Shown: positions 7,632 to 15,824, counted from the stretch's first letter. The stretch is DNA of 15,901 bases from CAZGQY01 sp964528035 (GCA_964528035.1 CAZGQY010000094.1:1-15901); one strand, 5' to 3'. The notes: generated by a model from the letters alone, not told the origin. A program made the numbers and translations.

Positions 7632-8243
7632 TTAAGCAACTGCCGTATTAGGTTCACAGTGTTTCTTCAATATCAATCGAAGTCCGACGAGTCCTATGGC
7701 AAGCAGCAGGGGAGCGGCTGGTTCAGGAATACCAGTGGGTGTGGCAACCTTAAGTGCGGTAACGGTCGCTTGAACAGTAAACTGCGCACTAAATACCAAT
7801 ATATCTTGAAAATCGACCAGGAAAGACGACCCGTCAAGAAGGTTGATTGTAACAGGCAGGCTTGAATCCCAAACGATCACGCCACCTTGAAGAGAACCAA
7901 AAATAGAAACGATATTAGCAAAGGCCGTTCCGCCCGCGCCAACGACAGCAGATGTTGGTGTATCGAATGCCAAAATGGCCGCTATCGAACCGATACCGGA
8001 ACTTGGTAAATTGACCGAGACGTCGAAAAAATCAAAGCTTTGGCTTTGTCCTGCAGCTAACGAAAAAGTGGTGGCGTCCAGGCCTGCTACGAGGGTAGTC
8101 GTCATTGACCCGAACCCCCCTGTTGTCGTAGTCGAGACAGATGAACCCGGCCCGTCGATATCAAAGTTCAAGGTAGGCATGGCGCTGGCAATGCCAGAAA
8201 CCAGAAATAAAGAAAGTAATCCAACCAATTTATAATTATACAT
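7632..8243 (-). CDS. PEP-CTERM sorting-domain exported protein
   Basis: This is a 203-residue secreted protein. A signal peptide (about 1-21, hydrophobic core LVGLLSLFLVSG, cleavage after ASA) is followed by a Gly/Ser/Thr- and Ala/Val-rich, strand-like low-complexity body with few charged residues. The C-terminus has the PEP-CTERM organisation: GIPEP (PEP at 173-175), a hydrophobic helix (about 177-193) and a basic patch (LKK). Such proteins are processed by an exosortase during export and often accompany exopolysaccharide production. No exosortase gene lies in this window. An unusual point is the tail after the basic patch: eight further residues (HCEPNTAVA in outline), including a Cys, where most PEP-CTERM proteins stop within a few basic residues. 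The ATG at 8241-8243 is preceded by GAGGAA at six bases' spacing. A sigma-54-like promoter and a strong terminator bracket the gene as a single unit. Confidence 0.85.
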   Translation of the reverse strand: MYNYKLVGLLSLFLVSGIASAMPTLNFDIDGPGSSVSTTTTGGFGSMTTTLVAGLDATTFSLAAGQSQSFDFFDVSVNLPSSGIGSIAAILAFDTPTSAVVGAGGTAFANIVSIFGSLQGGVIVWDSSLPVTINLLDGSSFLVDFQDILVFSAQFTVQATVTALKVATPTGIPEPAAPLLLAIGLVGLRLILKKHCEPNTAVA

Positions 8244-8276
8244 TATTGTTCCTCACTATTTGTACATTTAACATTA

Positions 8277-8292
8277 AGCATCAATGATGCCA
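8277..8292 (-). promoter_or_regulatory. Candidate sigma-54 promoter of the PEP-CTERM gene
   Basis: On the minus strand the sequence is TGGCATCATTGATGCT, close to the -24/-12 consensus TGGCACGNNNNTTGCW, with the essential GG and GC correctly spaced. Predicted transcription begins near 8266, leaving a leader of about 23 bases with GAGGAA before the ATG. PEP-CTERM genes in several proteobacteria are known to be controlled by RpoN with the PrsK/PrsR system, which makes the match more credible. The site also forms a 6-1-6 inverted repeat (8278-8290), so it could instead be an operator. Confidence 0.5.
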
Positions 8293-8409
8293 ATATTAAA
8301 AAATATTAATAATAACAACATAGTATGATGTGTCGTCGGCGTTGGCTAGTGGGCGTGGCAACGAATAGCCACTAAATTGTAAACTATTTTGACAAATCAG
8401 GCAGGGGTA

Positions 8410-8423
8410 TCATCAATTGATGA
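8410..8423. promoter_or_regulatory. Perfect 14-bp palindrome, candidate activator-binding site
   Basis: TCATCAATTGATGA is self-complementary and lies about 120 bp upstream of the candidate sigma-54 promoter of the PEP-CTERM gene, a typical distance for an enhancer-binding activator. Its core CATCAATTGATG nearly repeats CATCAATGATG (8279-8289) in the promoter itself, which suggests one protein could bind both. Confidence 0.4.
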
Positions 8424-8780
8424 CCGGAGTATGGGGGCTAAATACAGGATTGTCAGTAAAATTTACATCTTAAAAATTGGTATTTTAAGGTTTGTCATCA
8501 TTCTGTAGGCTGACTGCTTGAATTGTTGCGGAATCAGCATTCGTTAATGCAACGACTTATTAGATTATAAATTTAGTAGGAGGTTTCTGGGCGCATCATA
8601 CCAGGGCATAAATACGCCCCAAAAAGAATCGCCAGATTTTTTAATGCCCATTAATAGTGCGTTAGTTGTTTTAAAGATACAAAATTTGCTTAATTTCAAA
8701 ATTTTCACCTGTTTTTATAGAAATATTAATACTTTCATGTATGTAAGTACTTCTCAAGTAGTTGTTAATATACTACACTA

Positions 8781-8796
8781 TGGCAGTAATATTGTT
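8781..8796 (+). promoter_or_regulatory. Weak candidate sigma-54 promoter of the porin gene
   Basis: TGGCAGTAATATTGTT has the -24 GG and a -12 element TTGTT with T in place of the usual C. Transcription would start near 8807, just upstream of the GGGGG ribosome-binding site (8812-8816). No good sigma-70 pair competes nearby, but the altered -12 box keeps confidence low. Confidence 0.3.
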
Positions 8797-8821
8797 TTGA
8801 ACACTTAAATTGGGGGTATAC

Positions 8822-9991
8822 ATGATAATTAAAAAAATGACTCGTCCTGGGTTTTGGCTTTTAGTCAGCATTCTATTAAATAATAGTGTGGTTCAGGCGG
8901 AGGACGATGCAGGTGTAGTAGAAAGCCTGACGGGTTTTAACGTTAACAAAGGCACGTTTCTTGAAGATGCTGGAATTCGTGTTGATGGCTGGTTCGAATT
9001 TGGAATTGGCGGCAATCCCAGGGCTAACCGGCAAAATGGAAACAATACACCGGTTACCTTTAATGATCAGACCAATGAAGTCACCGGTAACGAGCTGTAT
9101 ACCTATATAGAAAGAGCAGTCAATACCGAAGGAGATTCCTGGGATATTGGTTTTAGAGCCGATCTGCTTTACGGTACGGATGCGCGTTTTACCAAGACTT
9201 CAAACTTTGACAGTAGATGGTTGAGTAACGGAGAGTATACTTTGTCGATGCCACAGTGGTACGCGGAAGTATTTGCTCCAGTCGGTAATGGTTTAACTAC
9301 CAAAGTGGGCCATTTTTATACGATTATCGGCTATGAAGTGGTTACCGCACCGGATAACTTTTTCTTCTCCCATGCCTATACAATGCAATACGGCGAACCG
9401 TTTACACATTCTGGTTTTCTGTCTACATATACGGTTAACGACAACATTAGCATAAGTGCCGGGGTTGTCAGCGGATGGGATGCTTTGTTTGATACTCCTG
9501 CAAATTTTCTGGGTGGTGCGTCTTATACCACAGATGATGGCAATACATCGCTTTATGTTTCATTGATTACCGGCGATGCTACGAATGCAAACAAGCATAA
9601 CCGTACCATGTACAGTGTTGTTTTAACCCATGATTTTCTGGAAAACTTCCATTATGTGTTACAGCATGATTTCGGTATTGAACAGAGAATCAATGCAACC
9701 GGTGGCGCCGCGCGCTGGTATGGTATCAACCAGTATTTGACTTATGATATTACAGATACACTGGGCGCTGGTATGCGTTTCGAATGGTTCCGTGATGAGC
9801 ATGGTGTTCGTGTTGGCTTTGGCAGCAACAGCTACTATGCGATTACTGGCGGTGTAAATTGGACTCCACTGTCCTGGTTAAAACTGCGTCCGGAAATTCG
9901 TTATGACTGGGCGACTGCAGGAAATGCTTACGATGGTGGTCGATTGGGTGATCAGTTGCTTCTATCTATGGATGCGATTATCCAATTCTAA
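8822..9991 (+). CDS. Outer-membrane beta-barrel porin, BBP2/OmpL-like family
   Basis: The product is 389 residues from the ATG at 8822, with a signal peptide (about 1-26, ending VVQA before EDD) and then an all-strand barrel. The hallmark is the conserved block GHFYTIIGYEVVTAPDNFFF followed by SHAYTMQYGEPFTHSGFLSTY (about residues 165-205), typical of the BBP2 (putative beta-barrel porin-2) family. The remainder alternates amphipathic strands and short turns and finishes in ...DAIIQF, with the terminal Phe used by the BAM machinery. It probably forms a passive channel for small solutes; substrate is unknown. A frame opens slightly earlier at TTG 8810, but that codon overlaps the Shine-Dalgarno GGGGG (8812-8816), whose spacing fits ATG 8822. 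It is a single-gene unit between a possible sigma-54 promoter and a strong terminator, divergent from the PEP-CTERM gene. Confidence 0.9.
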   Translation: MIIKKMTRPGFWLLVSILLNNSVVQAEDDAGVVESLTGFNVNKGTFLEDAGIRVDGWFEFGIGGNPRANRQNGNNTPVTFNDQTNEVTGNELYTYIERAVNTEGDSWDIGFRADLLYGTDARFTKTSNFDSRWLSNGEYTLSMPQWYAEVFAPVGNGLTTKVGHFYTIIGYEVVTAPDNFFFSHAYTMQYGEPFTHSGFLSTYTVNDNISISAGVVSGWDALFDTPANFLGGASYTTDDGNTSLYVSLITGDATNANKHNRTMYSVVLTHDFLENFHYVLQHDFGIEQRINATGGAARWYGINQYLTYDITDTLGAGMRFEWFRDEHGVRVGFGSNSYYAITGGVNWTPLSWLKLRPEIRYDWATAGNAYDGGRLGDQLLLSMDAIIQF

Positions 9992-10009
9992 AGATAATCA
10001 AAATCAACC

Positions 10010-10039
10010 AAAAAACCGCGCACGGAAGCGCGGTTTTTT
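10010..10039 (+). terminator. Rho-independent terminator of the porin gene
   Basis: A 12-bp perfect stem (10010-10021 with 10028-10039, core ACCGCGC/GCGCGGT) has a 6-base loop and ends in six T residues. It starts 18 bp after the porin stop. The A-run on the other side could let it also stop leftward transcripts from the lipase gene. Confidence 0.92.
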
Positions 10040-10229
10040 ATTGCCTCCGATTTTTAGCTGGCCAATAGCGGAGAAAGAGACCGGAGTTTGTATTTACTGA
10101 GAGTGACCCGAAACCGGTAATATTCAGGATGGTTTTGAATTCTATCCGGCGGCCCTGTGGATAATTGGCTGTCAAAAGGCATCGCTCAGAAATTGCCACC
10201 ATCCAGATTTTATTCCTTCAGGATGCAGG

Positions 10230-13200
10230 CTAAGAACGCAAAGCCGAGAATACCTGTAGTTCCTTGTTATCGGAAAACACTTTGTTACCGATATGAAGGC
10301 CAAGTGCCCGGTAAGCTTCAAATTGTGTTTCATCAAAGAACTGATCGATCGTGGATTCGTGCGGAAATGCCGGGTTTCTTGATTTATATTCGCGAATATA
10401 TTCGTTTTCATCGGCGGATAGGGAGGATTTGATATAGAGCAAGTGTCCAATTTCATTTTCTCCGTAGCGGATTGTACCAATGGCCCAGTTTTTCTGACTG
10501 ATTCCGCGCTGGTTTTTTCTAACCGGGTCTAGATCTATGTCGATGACAATTCCCATATCAATACGCGCATAAAGTATTAATTTGACCAATCCATTGAAAC
10601 CCATATCAGGATCAGCCTCACCATCCACAGAAATTATAAATTTACATCGGCGCCTGAGTAGTTCATACATGCCGAGGTTTTCCAGATGACCCCCATCAGA
10701 AATATTCACAAATTCGTCTGTATCGTTGAGACGGCTTAAAGATTCGCGCAATAAATACCGAGCTCCAACACCAAAACGCAGTAAAAAATCTTTAGTGGTG
10801 GAATTTTCGTTAACTGCTCGGGGGTTGGGTAACCAATAGCCCAACCTTATGTTTAACATCGTTAGCAGAAAGACCAATTGTTTGATAGTTGTGGTGCCCA
10901 TATTCGGCGCGGCAGCGGCACCTGAAATAGCCATTGCAGTGCCCAGATTCAGATGGCTGTCCAGTGCTTCCATGTTTTTGGTGTTGGTGAACCCGGTGCG
11001 TAGCGATCCTGTGAAGAATTTACTAAAAATAAAAAAATCCGCTTTTCGTCCACGAAGTTCCGGGTCTTTACTTCCATGTAAGTTCAATGCCACATTGATT
11101 AAATGATAGGGTGCAGTCGTTTGATCTTTGTTTAGCTCATGTAATTTCAGATCATCATTAAATTGAAATTCACGATTTTTATTGAATCCAAAAATAAATG
11201 CGCGACTGAGACGGTCTCTATAAAAACTATGTATCGATGTGCCGTTGACTTCGACCAGAATTCGATATAGCAACAACATAAAAAACAGTGCAATAAATTC
11301 TGGATCAATTGTTTCGTCCCAGAGTCGTAACCAGGATTGTTTCCACTGTATGGCAAGGGTGTTTTCTTTATTCTCTATACCCAATTCAAATTCTTCCCGA
11401 ATTTGCCATGTCTGGTCAGAATTATTGTGCTTCACGCGTACTATCGACGGCTCTTTATTAAAAATGATGCCAGATGAAATCAGAATCTGCTGCAGTTCAA
11501 TCAGGTGTTCCAGGTCGATAGGTTTATCAAGGACTTTCGATAATTCTGTTTCAACTTGTTTTGTCAGGGGCAGGTAAGTGTTTGCAATGACCCCATTATC
11601 TCGGCTGACCAGGATATGTTGGGTTTCACCGTCAGTGATGGACCATTGACTGGGGATCTTGAAAGCTGGTGACCGCTTTTGAATGTTCGCGAAAGCTTCC
11701 GACATCAGAGTTCTATTATAGGCAGGAAAAAGTGCGCCGCCGGTTCCGACGGTAAGGGTTTCGAATAAATTGTAATTCGCGATTTCCGAAAGAACAATGC
11801 CGTAAATTTTGATACTCCTGGAGCTCGCACTTTCGACAAACCAGTTGGATAACCATGAAGCCATGTCTTTATCGAGATCAGGGTTCCCACTGTCTAAAAT
11901 TCCATCAGAGGCTAATATAATTATTTTTTCAGTCCCAGGTCGACTTGATTGGATCAATTTATTTAGCGCGACAAACAGACTGGATGCTTCATTGGTTTTC
12001 TTGCTGGAAAAATTGACTTGTTTAATAATTCGAGTTAATTCCTTAGCATCGCGTCCAACGTGGATAAAATTTGAGGCCTTACGGATTCTGTCGTCAAAAA
12101 CAATGACTGCAACTCGCGTATTACTGTATATCGGTCGCGATAATATTTCGTCAACACTGGTGCGTAATGCTGATCGTGCTTCTTGCCTGACTTTTCCATA
12201 GGGTAATGAATTATCAATCAGTAAGACAATATCTTTGGGGAGGGGGGCTTGGGTTATTTCAATGCCTGCATCCGGTGAGAGAACAATGTGGTGGCGCCGG
12301 AGAATGTCCATGATACTGGGTGTCATCCAGCCGCCAGCAGCTTCTTGCAATGCTTGCAAGAGAACAGAAGACCGAATTTGTCGAGTGATATGCACATATT
12401 TGCCAGGATTATCAGCAAATGCCTCAAGGCTGAGGCGGTAGCGATATTCTCCTTCCAGGTTCCAGCCCGGAAGCTCAGGTGACGGAACGATTGAAACCTC
12501 CTTGGGTAGTTGCACATCTTTGTGTTCCAGTTGGACTCTTAAACGATCAGAGATTTGACCATTGACTAAATCATGTCGGTAGTCGTTGCTGATTTTCGGT
12601 GAGTCAACTTCCAGAACGACTAACATCAAATAGAGTGCGGCCAAAATAACCGGCCCTATAAGTCCTGCTGTGTATAGAATAAGTTTTCCTGTTATTCCGG
12701 AGAGCTTTTTTGATGCCGATCCAACGCGCGTGTAGAGGAATAATATTCCTAACATTGCCAGCCAAATCCAGATATCAGCGGTATCGAAAGGATGGTTAAG
12801 AAAATCTTTAATATGGGCATTAAATTCACTGTAAGATGTATTTACTGCCTGGTTTATCAAGATGGCAATGGGTGTCAGAAACATCAGGGTTAATGATAAA
12901 AACCATACCAGAGTGAACCAAAATTCACCTCTATCGCGATTTTTCCAGCTAATTTTTCCACGAGAAAGACGATAAAGGATCGGATATCCCAATACCATGA
13001 GTAGAAACAGGCCGAATATTGTAGATACGAGGGTTGAATAGGCCAGTTCAAAATACTGCGACATTAGTTCGTAAAATACTTCTGTTAAAAGGACCGCGAT
13101 AATGACCCAAAAGAAAAAAAGCAGAAAATTGCTGATCATTCCACGCAGTACCAACGCAGGTATTCGTAATTTGTCGAAAATATTTGTAGGTGCCAGATAA

Positions 13201-13595
13201 TTGCTGCTATTGCGTAAGTGGCTAACCGCCTGGGTTTCGTCTCGACCCAGTGTTTCTCGAAATGGAAAATTTTCACCCTCAGGTTTGGTTTCAGGACTAT
13301 TCAATACCGAACTGAGACAGGAGCCGATGTAGCCTCCACCGGATACGGTAGACAGATAATCTACTGATTTTAAGAGTCTGTGTTTTGATAGTGCCTGTAT
13401 GACTCCCAGGCTAAAGGTCGCTGAGCGGATACCTCCCCCGGATAAGCATAATCCCACCAGGTTATTCGACGCAGCAGGATTTTGGTTCACGCTTACAGCA
13501 GGCTGTCCGACTTTGGCTCTTCGTCGGTTGATTTCTTCAAGTTCTAAAGGAAATACCTGCTGTTCAAACTGCTTTTTTCCTTGTTTGTGCCCCAT
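10230..13595 (-). CDS. Membrane patatin-like phospholipase with inserted VWA domain
   Basis: The product has 1121 residues. The N-terminal patatin half holds the oxyanion loop SGGGIRSA (52-59) and nucleophile motif STVSGGGYIGS (Ser85). The C-terminal half holds LGTAMAISGAAAAPNMG (884-900) and the catalytic Asp in ISDGGHLENLG (D967). Between them lie five predicted membrane helices (about 153-174, 187-207, 224-247, 275-289, 305-328), a VWA domain (about 453-640) and a sixth helix (767-781). The VWA has a partly altered MIDAS, DNSLP (D461, S463; last Ser replaced by Pro), with T534 and D564 in ASDG. Basic loops at 208-223, 290-304 and after 790 place both lipase halves in the cytosol and the VWA in the periplasm. 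Expected activity is acyl hydrolysis of membrane lipids. The ATG at 13595 has GAGGGG about 10 bases upstream. It follows the Cache-channel gene by 60 bp with no visible promoter between, so an operon is likely. Confidence 0.88.
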   Translation of the reverse strand: MGHKQGKKQFEQQVFPLELEEINRRRAKVGQPAVSVNQNPAASNNLVGLCLSGGGIRSATFSLGVIQALSKHRLLKSVDYLSTVSGGGYIGSCLSSVLNSPETKPEGENFPFRETLGRDETQAVSHLRNSSNYLAPTNIFDKLRIPALVLRGMISNFLLFFFWVIIAVLLTEVFYELMSQYFELAYSTLVSTIFGLFLLMVLGYPILYRLSRGKISWKNRDRGEFWFTLVWFLSLTLMFLTPIAILINQAVNTSYSEFNAHIKDFLNHPFDTADIWIWLAMLGILFLYTRVGSASKKLSGITGKLILYTAGLIGPVILAALYLMLVVLEVDSPKISNDYRHDLVNGQISDRLRVQLEHKDVQLPKEVSIVPSPELPGWNLEGEYRYRLSLEAFADNPGKYVHITRQIRSSVLLQALQEAAGGWMTPSIMDILRRHHIVLSPDAGIEITQAPLPKDIVLLIDNSLPYGKVRQEARSALRTSVDEILSRPIYSNTRVAVIVFDDRIRKASNFIHVGRDAKELTRIIKQVNFSSKKTNEASSLFVALNKLIQSSRPGTEKIIILASDGILDSGNPDLDKDMASWLSNWFVESASSRSIKIYGIVLSEIANYNLFETLTVGTGGALFPAYNRTLMSEAFANIQKRSPAFKIPSQWSITDGETQHILVSRDNGVIANTYLPLTKQVETELSKVLDKPIDLEHLIELQQILISSGIIFNKEPSIVRVKHNNSDQTWQIREEFELGIENKENTLAIQWKQSWLRLWDETIDPEFIALFFMLLLYRILVEVNGTSIHSFYRDRLSRAFIFGFNKNREFQFNDDLKLHELNKDQTTAPYHLINVALNLHGSKDPELRGRKADFFIFSKFFTGSLRTGFTNTKNMEALDSHLNLGTAMAISGAAAAPNMGTTTIKQLVFLLTMLNIRLGYWLPNPRAVNENSTTKDFLLRFGVGARYLLRESLSRLNDTDEFVNISDGGHLENLGMYELLRRRCKFIISVDGEADPDMGFNGLVKLILYARIDMGIVIDIDLDPVRKNQRGISQKNWAIGTIRYGENEIGHLLYIKSSLSADENEYIREYKSRNPAFPHESTIDQFFDETQFEAYRALGLHIGNKVFSDNKELQVFSALRS

Positions 13596-13655
13596 ACCTA
13601 GTGTTCCCCTCAGTTTCGAACTTTTTTGTAATTAAGCTTAGATTCAAACGACAGG
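13596..13655 (-). other. Short intergenic spacer within the channel-lipase unit
   Basis: The 60 bp contain the lipase ribosome-binding site (GAGGGG, about 13606-13611 on the minus strand) but no convincing promoter or terminator. This supports a shared transcript for the two genes. Confidence 0.5.
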
Positions 13656-15824
13656 CTAAATGAAAACGTTGTAGCTGATCAACAACAGTGCTGTCAAAAT
13701 CATCGGCCAGTAAAAGATTTTTGCGAATAATCCTTCCCTGTAGTGCATCAATTGTCCCGGTTTTGAAGATGTGACCAGAAATGCTGAAACAGAAACCCAT
13801 AGAATAGCGATATACATGACCAAATAAAAATATTCGAGATAAATTATGTTGGGCAAAGCGAACTCTTTTCGCAACTGTATATGAGCAACCAGAACGATGA
13901 AGAATAAACCTGCGGTGGTAGTAACCACAGAGAATGCATCAGCACCAAACAATCCTGCTTTTTCCTTGTCGTTGGTAATTGTCAATAGTATCGCAAATAG
14001 CATGATGGAAACGACAATCAACGGTACAAGATTAGTTACGAACGCATCTATGAAGGTCCGTTCCAGACGAACTGTGTAGTGCAGTTCTGGAAAATTATCC
14101 CTATAGGTGCTCTGTGGGAATCCGAATGAAGCATTATAATTATGCTTTACATACTGAAATCCACTTGCCTGTAAGCTCCATCCTGACAGTACTATAGATT
14201 CCTCAATTCCGGGTGTGAGTTCTGCTGCGGATGTGACGTAAGAGGACAAGTCCGGTACCAAAATGACATTCTCCTCAAAATTTCCATGCCACATTCTTAT
14301 CCAGACATCTTTCTTGTCCAATGGATATCGACTGTAATCAAAAGGTTGTCGAAACACTGTCTCAAAATACCAGCCGGTTAATATTTGATTTGCGATCTTT
14401 TTAGTATAGATTTTGGACATGCTACTCCCGGCAACAGCTTCTGGAAATAGGATTCCTGGAGTTATTTCGGTTATGGGTGTTTTTTGCCAGACATAACCCG
14501 TAATAAATACATTATTGGATGAACGAAACTCGATGGATTGTATAAATGCCCCTGTCGGAATGCGGAGAGCTTCCTGATTATTCGGAAATTTGTGCACCGA
14601 ATGTTTTTTGGTGATTTCGTTGAGTTCCTGGATGTTGGTGATCGTAGCTAAACTTTGCGCTGCGTCAAATTGAAAGAAATAATGACCCATGAATACCAGT
14701 GAGGTGACTAAGGTGAAAGAGAATGCTAACGAAGTGAGCCAGGCAGTATCGATTCCACGTCGGGAACGAATTTTCATGCCCATATAAAGGCACAACAGCA
14801 AAACTGAAATGGTTATCAATACCAGTGCTCTAGCTTTATGTAGATGGCTGATCTTTAGGCTGTCGACAATCAGGTCGTCTTCTATGTTAACCGATATCAA
14901 GGTCCACTCGGACTCGGTAATTGGTGTGTACACAACCCAGGCTGATTTATTTGTAATGGGATCTGTCATCGTCGCTATTCCCTGCGATCGTTGATTGAGA
15001 GACTGGTTAATTTTATTAAAAAATTTGGTTTCGTCAGAGCTAAATTCAGCCTCGTCGAGACCTAGGTTTTCCCGGACGTAGCGATGAATCGGATGGTAAA
15101 TAAATTTTCTTTTTGCTGAGAGAATAAACGTGTAGCCATTTTCTCCCAGATCCATCTTATTTAAATGTCTGCGGATTCCATTTAAGGATATGTTTGCTCG
15201 AGCAACACCAGCCTGTGAAATGCCATTTAAAGTGTTTTTGAACGGTTTGGCATATCCAACCACCATCGCTTGAGTGGTTTGACCGTAGTAAGGTTCAAAC
15301 CAATTGGATTCGGAACCAATGGTCGTTTTGTACCAGTCCTTACTGGTGTAATCGTAGTCCAGTTCGAAATGTTTGAGTTGATCATCAATAACACCGTAAT
15401 GAGGCGATTTTCGGCGCATCGTTTGTGTGGGATTAAATGCAAGACCCACCTCGAAAAGTGCGTTATTTTGACGCATGAGAGACTCAAAGCTCAAATGCAT
15501 TGAGGCCTTTGAAAAAATTGACTTCTCGGCTTGTGATGCCAGTTTATCAACGAGTGGTGGAATTTGGGCTAAATAATGAGAAAGTTGGTCTGCAGTTTCT
15601 GTTGCTTTGGAGGCAACGCGACGCTGGGTAATTTTTGTTGTCTGATTTTCGTTTTCAAATAGATGGTATAGCTCAAAGACAGCGCTTGCGGTGACAATAA
15701 CAAATAAAATGAGAACGATTGGTAGGCACCGTTTATAGATTGTACTGACATACAAATCATCTTCGATGTTTGGTTTGCGTTTGCTATCCAAAGTATCAAT
15801 ATTAGTGTCAGCGGAGTCTCCCAT
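13656..15824 (-). CDS. Cache-sensor / pentameric ligand-gated ion channel-like fusion protein
   Basis: The product has 722 residues. In order: basic cytosolic N-terminus; TM1 (32-53); periplasmic double-Cache-like sensor (about 55-320, with KDWYK at 162-166 and WFEPYYGQ at 175-182); TM2 (333-351); basic loop KIRSRRG; TM3 (361-384); a beta-rich periplasmic domain (385-588); and four C-terminal helices (589-616, 629-652, 658-686, 703-722). The last 340 residues follow a pLGIC plan: IPTGAFIQSIEF...VFITGYVWQK (422-448), a cysteine-free Cys-loop equivalent RQPFDYSRYPLDKKDVWIRMW (492-512), the pre-M1 strand ELHYTVRLERTF, M1 with NLVPLIVVS, M2 ending VAHIQLRKEF, and M3 beginning LPNIIYLEYFYLVMY. I infer a cation or anion channel; selectivity is unknown. 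ATG 15824 is preferred over an earlier in-frame ATG (15899) because AGGGG lies 10 bases upstream of it. Confidence 0.75.
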   Translation of the reverse strand: MGDSADTNIDTLDSKRKPNIEDDLYVSTIYKRCLPIVLILFVIVTASAVFELYHLFENENQTTKITQRRVASKATETADQLSHYLAQIPPLVDKLASQAEKSIFSKASMHLSFESLMRQNNALFEVGLAFNPTQTMRRKSPHYGVIDDQLKHFELDYDYTSKDWYKTTIGSESNWFEPYYGQTTQAMVVGYAKPFKNTLNGISQAGVARANISLNGIRRHLNKMDLGENGYTFILSAKRKFIYHPIHRYVRENLGLDEAEFSSDETKFFNKINQSLNQRSQGIATMTDPITNKSAWVVYTPITESEWTLISVNIEDDLIVDSLKISHLHKARALVLITISVLLLCLYMGMKIRSRRGIDTAWLTSLAFSFTLVTSLVFMGHYFFQFDAAQSLATITNIQELNEITKKHSVHKFPNNQEALRIPTGAFIQSIEFRSSNNVFITGYVWQKTPITEITPGILFPEAVAGSSMSKIYTKKIANQILTGWYFETVFRQPFDYSRYPLDKKDVWIRMWHGNFEENVILVPDLSSYVTSAAELTPGIEESIVLSGWSLQASGFQYVKHNYNASFGFPQSTYRDNFPELHYTVRLERTFIDAFVTNLVPLIVVSIMLFAILLTITNDKEKAGLFGADAFSVVTTTAGLFFIVLVAHIQLRKEFALPNIIYLEYFYLVMYIAILWVSVSAFLVTSSKPGQLMHYREGLFAKIFYWPMILTALLLISYNVFI

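Larger units (their letters stand above)
8244..8821. other. Shared upstream region of the divergent PEP-CTERM and porin genes
   Basis: These 578 bp of AT-rich non-coding DNA should contain both promoters. Visible signals are the sigma-54-like sites at 8277-8292 (-) and 8781-8796 (+), a 14-bp palindrome at 8410-8423, and a bulged long-range hairpin (TGGGCG at 8588-8593 with CGCCCCA at 8615-8621). An AGGAGG sequence (8579-8584) has no start codon at useful spacing. No coding frame is convincing. Confidence 0.45.

Noticed and set aside
8578..8621. AGGAGG followed by a GC-rich hairpin as a riboswitch or leader peptide
   Set aside because: No start codon lies at useful distance from AGGAGG, the hairpin is long-range and bulged, and no known riboswitch core is recognisable.
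8810..8821. TTG start four codons upstream of the porin ATG
   Set aside because: The codons overlap the GGGGG ribosome-binding site that serves ATG 8822, which is also followed directly by a normal signal peptide.
10157..10432. 91-codon plus-strand frame after the porin
   Set aside because: It overlaps the end of the lipase gene on the opposite strand, has no ribosome-binding site, and its Arg/Cys/Tyr-rich composition is that of a shadow frame.
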